11,366 nucleotides of DNA from Chloroflexota bacterium (GTDB lineage Bacteria; Chloroflexota; Dehalococcoidia; SM23-28-2; RBG-16-64-32). The notes below the pieces were generated by a model. It did no database searches and was not told the origin of the DNA. It saw only the letters and a list, made by a program, of their open reading frames with translations. Location: contig VBJT01000023.1 in assembly GCA_005880075.1 (NCBI GenBank), forward strand, positions 1 to 11,366, read 5' to 3'. The stretch's first letter is position 1. Every line of letters starts with the position of its first letter. The position numbers were made by a program, and so were the translations under genes. Below, piece after piece: positions 6,728 through 11,366 of this stretch.

Positions 6728-7507
6728 CTAGAAGCCGGCCGCGTATTTCGCGTGGAGCCACTCGCGCCACGTAATCTTTCCTTCCGCGTGCTCCGGCGTG
6801 CAGTTGTAGCCCTCCTTGAACGCCCGCGCGACCCGTCCCAGAAGAGGCACGTTCACGATCGGTCGCCGCTTGCCATGGGCCTCCTGCCAGGCCTTCGCCA
6901 TCTCCCCGAACGTCAGCACCCCCGGCCCGCCGAGGTCCGGCAGCCGCCCGACCGGCCCCTTGGCCGCGTCCTCGACAATGCGGTCGGCCACCTCGCCCGT
7001 CTCGATAGGCTGAAACTTGAACGACTTCGGAATTGGCAGGATCAGCGGAACGCGCGAGAACATGCGCAGGAAGCCGTCCATCAGCGCATGGAATTGCGTC
7101 GCTCTCAGGTTCGACCACTGCAGGCCCGACTCCTCGATCAGCCGCTCACACTGCAGCTTCGCCTTGTAGTACCCGAGCGGTATCTTCTCGATGCCGACGA
7201 TCGAGACGTAGAAGAAGTGCGGCGTCCCCACCTCCTTGCACGCCGCGAGCAGGTTGCGTGTGCCCGGCACGTCCGTCTTCGCCCGCGTACCGCCGCCGGT
7301 CGCCGCGTGCACGACGATATCCGCGCCCTTCACCGCCTCGGCGAGTCCCTCGCCGGTCTCCATGTCGCCCTGCGCCCATTCCGTCGTCGCCTCCGGCGAC
7401 CGCACCCGCCGGCTCAGCACGCGGACCGTCTCGCCCTTTGCAACGAACCGCGCGGCTAGCTTTGAGCCCAGATCGCCGGTCCCGCCGGTGACGAGAATCG
7501 TGGCCAT
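6728..7507 (-). CDS. Atypical SDR / NmrA-like NAD(P)-binding protein
   Basis: This 259-residue protein has an N-terminal Rossmann nucleotide-binding motif, VTGGTGDLG (6-14). R33/R34 after the second strand (VRVLSRR) suggest NADP preference. GDME at 48-51 and DIVVHAAT at 63-70 match extended/atypical SDRs. The SDR Tyr-x-x-x-Lys pair may be Y113...K117 in YYKAK. In many NmrA/NDUFA9-like proteins these positions serve structure or cofactor binding rather than catalysis. The C-terminal part, with LPDLGGPGVLTFGEMAKAWQEAHG, resembles sugar-epimerase or complex I NDUFA9-like relatives. ATG 7505-7507 places the Rossmann strand at residue 3, as expected; there is no strong Shine-Dalgarno. It lies 34 bases after the surface-protein gene on the same strand, and an extended -10 (7520-7528) in that gap suggests its own, nearly leaderless transcript. 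The substrate is unknown. Confidence 0.88.
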   Translation of the reverse strand: MATILVTGGTGDLGSKLAARFVAKGETVRVLSRRVRSPEATTEWAQGDMETGEGLAEAVKGADIVVHAATGGGTRAKTDVPGTRNLLAACKEVGTPHFFYVSIVGIEKIPLGYYKAKLQCERLIEESGLQWSNLRATQFHALMDGFLRMFSRVPLILPIPKSFKFQPIETGEVADRIVEDAAKGPVGRLPDLGGPGVLTFGEMAKAWQEAHGKRRPIVNVPLLGRVARAFKEGYNCTPEHAEGKITWREWLHAKYAAGF

Positions 7508-7519
7508 CGCGGCCCAAAG

Positions 7520-7528
7520 ATTATCACA
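7520..7528 (-). promoter_or_regulatory. Possible extended -10 promoter of the SDR gene
   Basis: The reverse strand reads TGTGATAAT, an extended -10 (TG-N-GATAAT), with no -35 at the usual distance. The start would fall about 6 bases before the ATG at 7507, a nearly leaderless transcript. This agrees with the lack of a clear Shine-Dalgarno. The site sits in the 34-base gap after the FPQTG surface gene, so read-through is also possible. Confidence 0.4.
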
Positions 7529-7541
7529 GGGCGGCGCGTTT

Positions 7542-9491
7542 TTAGGCGCGACGCGAGATCAGCCGTCGAACCGCGATGGCAGTGGCGGCGGTCAGCCCCA
7601 GCACAACTCCGGCCACGGCAAGCAACATCCAGTTCGGCCCGCTTTCGCCCGCCGGTTGGCCGGTCTGCGGGAAAGCGGCTGCCGAAAGCACAGCCGCTGC
7701 CGGGGTCCGGATGTTCGCTTGGGCCACCGCTGGGCTGACCCCACCCTCCGGCGTGCCACTCGAAGAGCTGCCGCCAACTCCAGGATTTGATGGAGTGGAG
7801 TCGGGCACTTGACTGGGATCGATGGGCGTGCCATCGATGGGTGCGAGGGTTGGCAAAGGCGCTGTTCCAAGTATGTTTACAGCTACTTGCCCGTTCCATG
7901 AATTGTTTTGAGGATTGGGATCCTCGGCCCAACCCGAAGCCCCAAGACTAATGTCAATCGTCGCCGCCGAGCTTCCATCGGAGCCACCCGTGCAGGCAAG
8001 TTTTGCGCCGGTAGTGTAATGACGCTCGCTTTGTGCTCCAATATCGCCTAATTCGACGACGTTAGGGTAGTAGTCTAGCCGAACGCATTCACCCTCAGCT
8101 ACCACAAGAACAGTGCTCGACACGACCAAAGGAGTTGTGTCAGGCCCTTCGTTCCTGATGTCCATATTAACCATCACATCAAAACCTTGTCCGGCAGGAG
8201 CAGATGCCGGGGCCGATACTGAAGCTCCCATAATCTGCAAGTCGGCCACGCCATATGGTGCTGGCGTGGGGACCGGACTGGTCGGCGTAGGCAGCGGCGC
8301 CGTCCCGATCACGGTCACGGTCACTTGCGCCGTCCGGCCGTTGTCGAATGGGTTCGGATCCTGAGTCCCGTACGGTCCGTGTGCCGTTACGATGGCGCGT
8401 ATGCCGACCGACCGGGCGCCATCCGCCGATCCAGCGCAGGCGAACGACACGCTCACTTCCTTGCGAATCTCAGTGTCCGCCGGCACAGGCTCTGAGCCGT
8501 CGCCAGACTGCAATGGCCCCGTACAATCTTTGCCGTACCGCATCTCGCCGCCGTAGCTAACCTCGACCTCGTCTGGTCCTCGATTTTGAATGGTCGCGGT
8601 GATGTGAAGGTCGGAGTATTTGCCCGCCTCAACTGATTCTGGCGCGGCCATCTCAAGCCCCGTCACAGCCACGTCAGCGTTTCTCGCGCTGCCTGGCGGG
8701 TTTGTCGGCAACGGCATCGGCGAACATGCCGCGGCTCCCTCGGCGTGGAAGCCGCTGGCGAGTTCGCCTTCGGAAAAATAATCACTCAGTATCAGGCCTT
8801 CGTCCATAAAGACCGTGATTGCGCTGCCGGGCGGGTTCGGAATGCCGTCATCTACCTGCATAGACAGCGTGCGCCCGGTCTGATCACCCTCCACTTCAAA
8901 GTCGACCGAAGCCAGAACGCCACCATTCGGAGCACCGTACGACGGGTCGTCTGGAGGGTTCTTTGGCGGGGTGTCGGGCGAGATCGCGAAATCTTGTGTT
9001 CGAACGTAGGCCGCACCGATGAGCGCCGTTTGGGGATACGGTCCGCCCGGAGGCAGTGACGACCCGGCGACAATCTCACGATGCTTTCCCGTCGCGTTGT
9101 CCTTTGGCAAGTTGTCAAACGACACTTCTTGCCCCGTCGTCGTGTCGAGAAATGGATCGAAATCAATATTGGTTGGCCGCATCTCATCACCGTTGTAGTT
9201 AAGCCGCGCCTGCCAGCCGATAAGGTCTTCGACGTTCTGAATCACGAGCTGCGCGGTGTGAGTATGCGTGCTCGAGTTCGCTTGAGGGCTCGCCAGGCAG
9301 CCGTCCACCGTCCCGACGGTCATGGTGTTGGTGGCGGGGTCGTAGTTGTTGCCCGCGGGGTCCATGTCCAGGCTGATCCGAGGGCTTTGGACGGCCCTAG
9401 TCGAACGAGGGGCAGCAAGAAATAGCGCTAACGCCGTAAGCGTCAGACAGACACCAACGATTGCGAGACGAGAATACCCAGCAATTCGCAT
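7542..9491 (-). CDS. Secreted cohesin-like / CARDB-repeat surface protein with FPQTG sorting signal
   Basis: This is a 649-residue exported protein. Residues 1-33 are a signal peptide (hydrophobic 9-27, cleavage near TRA). Residues about 38-205 resemble a cohesin-type beta-sandwich: ISLDMDPAGNNYDPATNTMTVG opens it, LVIQNVEDLIGWQARLNYN lies in the middle, and GGVLASVDFEV closes it. Two related repeats follow at about 272-402 and 416-548. Each begins ADxxxxGxxxxAP, contains a [IT]xNxGPD stretch and a Cys pair, and ends with DPNPxxN and [IL]GTAPLPT. These are most like CARDB or DUF11-type adhesion modules. A Pro/Ser/Thr/Gly linker (about 549-604) leads to FPQTG (607-611), a hydrophobic helix (621-641) and RRLISRRA, a sortase-type anchor. 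ATG 9489-9491 has GGGAGG six bases upstream (9498-9503) and a consensus promoter. A structural, adhesive or scaffolding surface role is inferred from domains only; no enzyme motif was seen. Confidence 0.88.
   Translation of the reverse strand: MRIAGYSRLAIVGVCLTLTALALFLAAPRSTRAVQSPRISLDMDPAGNNYDPATNTMTVGTVDGCLASPQANSSTHTHTAQLVIQNVEDLIGWQARLNYNGDEMRPTNIDFDPFLDTTTGQEVSFDNLPKDNATGKHREIVAGSSLPPGGPYPQTALIGAAYVRTQDFAISPDTPPKNPPDDPSYGAPNGGVLASVDFEVEGDQTGRTLSMQVDDGIPNPPGSAITVFMDEGLILSDYFSEGELASGFHAEGAAACSPMPLPTNPPGSARNADVAVTGLEMAAPESVEAGKYSDLHITATIQNRGPDEVEVSYGGEMRYGKDCTGPLQSGDGSEPVPADTEIRKEVSVSFACAGSADGARSVGIRAIVTAHGPYGTQDPNPFDNGRTAQVTVTVIGTAPLPTPTSPVPTPAPYGVADLQIMGASVSAPASAPAGQGFDVMVNMDIRNEGPDTTPLVVSSTVLVVAEGECVRLDYYPNVVELGDIGAQSERHYTTGAKLACTGGSDGSSAATIDISLGASGWAEDPNPQNNSWNGQVAVNILGTAPLPTLAPIDGTPIDPSQVPDSTPSNPGVGGSSSSGTPEGGVSPAVAQANIRTPAAAVLSAAAFPQTGQPAGESGPNWMLLAVAGVVLGLTAATAIAVRRLISRRA
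7659..7673 (-). other. FPQTG sorting motif
   Basis: Phe-Pro-Gln-Thr-Gly at residues 607-611, followed by a hydrophobic helix and a basic tail. FPxTG variants are known for class C/E-type sortases in other phyla; which enzyme acts here is not visible. Confidence 0.8.
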
Positions 9492-9516
9492 TGTCGTCCT
9501 CCCATAAATTCAGTTG

Positions 9517-9525
9517 CTGGGCTCG
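9517..9525 (-). promoter_or_regulatory. CGAGCCCAG leader box (copy 3)
   Basis: The reverse strand reads CGAGCCCAG, starting six bases after the TATAAT, at the predicted mRNA 5' end. It is the same nine bases at almost the same distance from the -10 as in copy 1. Here it is separated from the Shine-Dalgarno by 13 more bases and is not in frame with a plausible start, so it is non-coding. Confidence 0.6.
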
Positions 9526-9530
9526 ACTGG

Positions 9531-9558
9531 ATTATACGCCCGCGTGGTCGGTTGTCAA
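9531..9558 (-). promoter_or_regulatory. Consensus housekeeping-sigma promoter of the FPQTG surface protein gene
   Basis: The reverse strand carries a perfect TTGACA (9553-9558) and a perfect TATAAT (9531-9536) separated by 16 bases. The start would be near 9524, giving a leader of about 32 bases that begins with CGAGCCCAG and includes the GGGAGG Shine-Dalgarno. It lies in the 86-base gap between two same-strand genes. Two exact hexamers at usable spacing are unlikely by chance in such GC-rich DNA. Confidence 0.85.
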
Positions 9559-9577
9559 CGGACCGCGGAACGAACCG

Positions 9578-10537
9578 TCAGTGAAACGCCGGAATCACTT
9601 CCTTCGAGAACCTCAACAGCGATTCCCGGTGCGTGCGCGGGAATTGCTGCAGGTAGATCTCCTGCACCCCGGCGTCCACGAATGACTGCACGCCCGCCCT
9701 CACATCGTCGACCGAACCCATAAGCACGGACCGCCGCGCGTCATCTTCATTGCTCCCGCGAAACGCCATCACTCCCTGCACGACGCGCTGCTGGAAGGCC
9801 GGATCCTCGTTCAGGAAGAGCATTACCTGGATCGTCTGCCGGATCTCCGAAGGATCGCGCTCGGCGTCTTGGCAGTGCTTTTTGAGCACCTCGAACTTGT
9901 GCCGCACCTCCTCCGGCGTCCCCGAGACATTGCAGGCGTCTGCGTATCGCGCAACCGTCCGCAGCGTTCGCTTTTCGCCACCACCGCCGATCAGAAGGGG
10001 CGGGTAGGGCTGCTGGACGTTCGGCGGGTTGTACGGCGGCTCATGTAGCTGGTAATACTTCCCTTCGAACTTCGGCCGCGGCTCCGTCCAGAGCAGCTTG
10101 ATCGCCCGCGCCGACTCCTCTAGTCGCTCGAGCCGCTCACGTGCCGTGTGGAACGGGATGCCGAACGCCTCGTGTTCGTACTGATGCCATGCAGCCCCAA
10201 GCCCGAACTCCAGACGCCCTCCGGAAATGTGATCGACTGTGGTCGCCATCTTCGCCAGCACCGCCGGATGGCGATACGTGTTGCCGGTGACCAGCGTTCC
10301 GATCCGCACCCGCTCCGTCGCCATTGCCAACGCCGCCAGCGCCGTCCAGCCTTCGAGGTGCGGCCCGTCCGCGCCCATGGCTCCGCCCGCGCCGGGCACG
10401 AAATGATCGACCAGCCACAAGTAGTCGTAGTTCGACTCGCCGTCCAGCTCCTGCCACAGTTCGAGCAGCTCCGGCCACGTCGTGTTCGCCTGCCCAGTGT
10501 TGACCCCAAACTTCACATTACTCACTCTCTTTCTCAT
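9578..10537 (-). CDS. LLM-class (luciferase-like) F420/FMN-dependent oxidoreductase
   Basis: This is about 319 residues, typical of the luciferase-like TIM-barrel family. Signature segments are KFGVNTGQ (first strand), YDYLWLVDHF (38-46), the TLVTGNTYRHPAVLAKMATTVDHISGGR region (81-108), GLGAAWHQYEHEAFGI (112-127) and PPLLIGGGGEKRTLRTVARYADACN (179-203, likely cofactor phosphate binding). Family members transfer hydride using F420 or FMN; the motifs alone do not decide the cofactor or substrate, although F420 is common in such lineages. The start is uncertain. ATG 10535-10537 overlaps the end of the upstream CoA-transferase gene by 20 bases. GTG at 10523-10525, or GTG at 10514-10516 directly after the upstream stop (giving VKFGVNTGQ), would better match the usual family N-terminus. 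The overlap implies translational coupling and a shared transcript. The gene ends before the promoter of the next surface gene. Confidence 0.9.
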   Translation of the reverse strand: MRKRVSNVKFGVNTGQANTTWPELLELWQELDGESNYDYLWLVDHFVPGAGGAMGADGPHLEGWTALAALAMATERVRIGTLVTGNTYRHPAVLAKMATTVDHISGGRLEFGLGAAWHQYEHEAFGIPFHTARERLERLEESARAIKLLWTEPRPKFEGKYYQLHEPPYNPPNVQQPYPPLLIGGGGEKRTLRTVARYADACNVSGTPEEVRHKFEVLKKHCQDAERDPSEIRQTIQVMLFLNEDPAFQQRVVQGVMAFRGSNEDDARRSVLMGSVDDVRAGVQSFVDAGVQEIYLQQFPRTHRESLLRFSKEVIPAFH

Positions 10538-11366
10538 TTCCCGCAATCCCCAATTGCTGCTTATAGTCCGCGTCCAGCCCCGCGATCGTCCCCATCTGCT
10601 GAAACGTCGTCGTCGGCCACTGCACGAACATCCGCATCACGTCCAGCGGCACCGCCCCTTCCGGGGTGTCTCCGATCACCTTCTGCTCCTCCAGCCGCGC
10701 AAGCTCCTCGTCGCTCATCCCCAGCATTCCCTGGAGAACATCGCGGTTGTGCTCGCCGAGCTTCGGCGCAGGCCGCGCGCTATCCGGCTCGTACGCCGAG
10801 AACTTCGCTCCGAGCTGCCGCGCGACGGGCCGAATGCCGACGTCCGGCTGGTCGATCATGTCGAATGCGCCGCGCGCGCGCAGGTGTGGGTCGAGCAAGA
10901 CCTGCTTCGGGTTAAGCACAGCGGCCGCGATCACGCCCGCCTTCTGCAGCAGGTGCATCGCCTCCATCTGGTCCTGCTCACGTGTCCAGGACGTTATCAG
11001 CTCGTCGATTTCATCGTGGTTCCGGAAGCGCCCGAGCACGTCCCCGAAGCGCCCGTTCTCCCACTCGGGATGCCCGGCCGCGTGGCAAAACGCCTCCCAC
11101 TCGGCGTCGTTTCGGACGGTGATCGCGATCCAGTTATCCTCGCCACGACAGCGATAGACGCCCTGCGGCGCGTACCATTCACTGCGGTTGCCGATACGCT
11201 CCGGCATTCGGCCCGTCAGCGCGTATTCCATAATCGCGTACCCTGCGACCGGTATCGCCGACTCGTGTTCCGACAGGTCGATGTACTGTCCCTTCCCGGT
11301 CCGCCGCCGGTAATGCAGCGCCGCCAGCACCGCGCCTGCCCCCACCACCCCCGAATAGGGGTCGGT
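10518..11366 (-). CDS. CaiB/BaiF family (class III) CoA-transferase, N-terminus cut by window edge
   Basis: 282 residues are visible and the frame is open to the last base, so the first part is missing (full family members are about 380-420). The visible start TDPYSGVVGAGAVLAALHYRRRTGKGQYIDLSEHE is the conserved class III region usually found around residues 140-180. GRMPERIGN, APQGVYRCRGEDNWIAI, a GVIAAAVL segment and HLRARGAFDMID (the usual RGxF motif) all fit. These enzymes move CoA between carboxylic acids in the cytoplasm, via an aspartyl-CoA intermediate in formyl-CoA transferase. Here the position I align to that Asp reads Glu (SEHES), a variant I recall as common in this superfamily, so the exact chemistry is open. 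GTG at 11346-11348 is not taken as the start because coding sequence homologous to the family continues upstream. It overlaps the LLM gene, suggesting a joint acyl-CoA/oxidoreductase pathway, substrate unknown. Confidence 0.9.
   Translation of the reverse strand, partial: TDPYSGVVGAGAVLAALHYRRRTGKGQYIDLSEHESAIPVAGYAIMEYALTGRMPERIGNRSEWYAPQGVYRCRGEDNWIAITVRNDAEWEAFCHAAGHPEWENGRFGDVLGRFRNHDEIDELITSWTREQDQMEAMHLLQKAGVIAAAVLNPKQVLLDPHLRARGAFDMIDQPDVGIRPVARQLGAKFSAYEPDSARPAPKLGEHNRDVLQGMLGMSDEELARLEEQKVIGDTPEGAVPLDVMRMFVQWPTTTFQQMGTIAGLDADYKQQLGIAGNEKESE

Noticed and set aside
6752..7491. Arg/Pro-rich plus-strand open frames opposite the SDR gene
   Set aside because: Typical high-GC shadows of the SDR coding strand, which carries the Rossmann motif and family features.

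Overview
The window reads as a GC-rich bacterial chromosome segment, most likely Chloroflexota (Dehalococcoidia-like lineages). I infer this from three things: CSLREA/choice-of-anchor Q beta-helix surface proteins in tandem, C-terminal xPxTG sorting signals (which imply a Gram-positive-type or monoderm envelope), and neighbours that are crotonase, family III CoA-transferase and luciferase-like (LLM) F420/FMN oxidoreductase genes. Actinomycetota is the main alternative. No rRNA, tRNA, CRISPR, transposase or phage gene was seen, and there is no gene-free stretch longer than about 160 bases.

Layout: eight of nine genes lie on the minus strand. Positions 1-4924 hold three tandem paralogues encoding secreted parallel beta-helix proteins. 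The first runs off the left edge, and its reading frame is open to base 1. Positions 5001-5783 encode an enoyl-CoA hydratase/isomerase-family protein. Positions 5865-6635 (plus strand, divergent) encode an unrecognised multi-pass membrane protein. Positions 6728-7507 encode an atypical SDR NAD(P)-binding protein. Positions 7542-9491 encode a large secreted protein with a cohesin-like domain, two CARDB-like repeats and an FPQTG sorting signal. Positions 9578-10537 (LLM-family oxidoreductase) and 10518-11366 (CaiB/BaiF CoA-transferase, N-terminus cut by the window edge) overlap and look like one transcription unit.

How the genes work together: the window mixes a cell-surface module with acyl-CoA/redox metabolism genes. 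The surface module is four exported proteins; three have a visible C-terminus, and each of these ends in a sortase-type signal (LPQTG, VPRTG, FPQTG). Three of the four surface genes have their own promoter, followed at the expected mRNA 5' end by the same box, CGAGCCCAG. In two paralogues a 17-base stretch spanning this box and the Shine-Dalgarno is identical. This shared promoter-leader, found in front of a non-homologous surface gene as well as the beta-helix paralogues, is the most interesting unexplained signal and suggests co-regulation. One paralogue has ATT exactly where its sister has ATG, so it may use a rare start codon or be translationally impaired.
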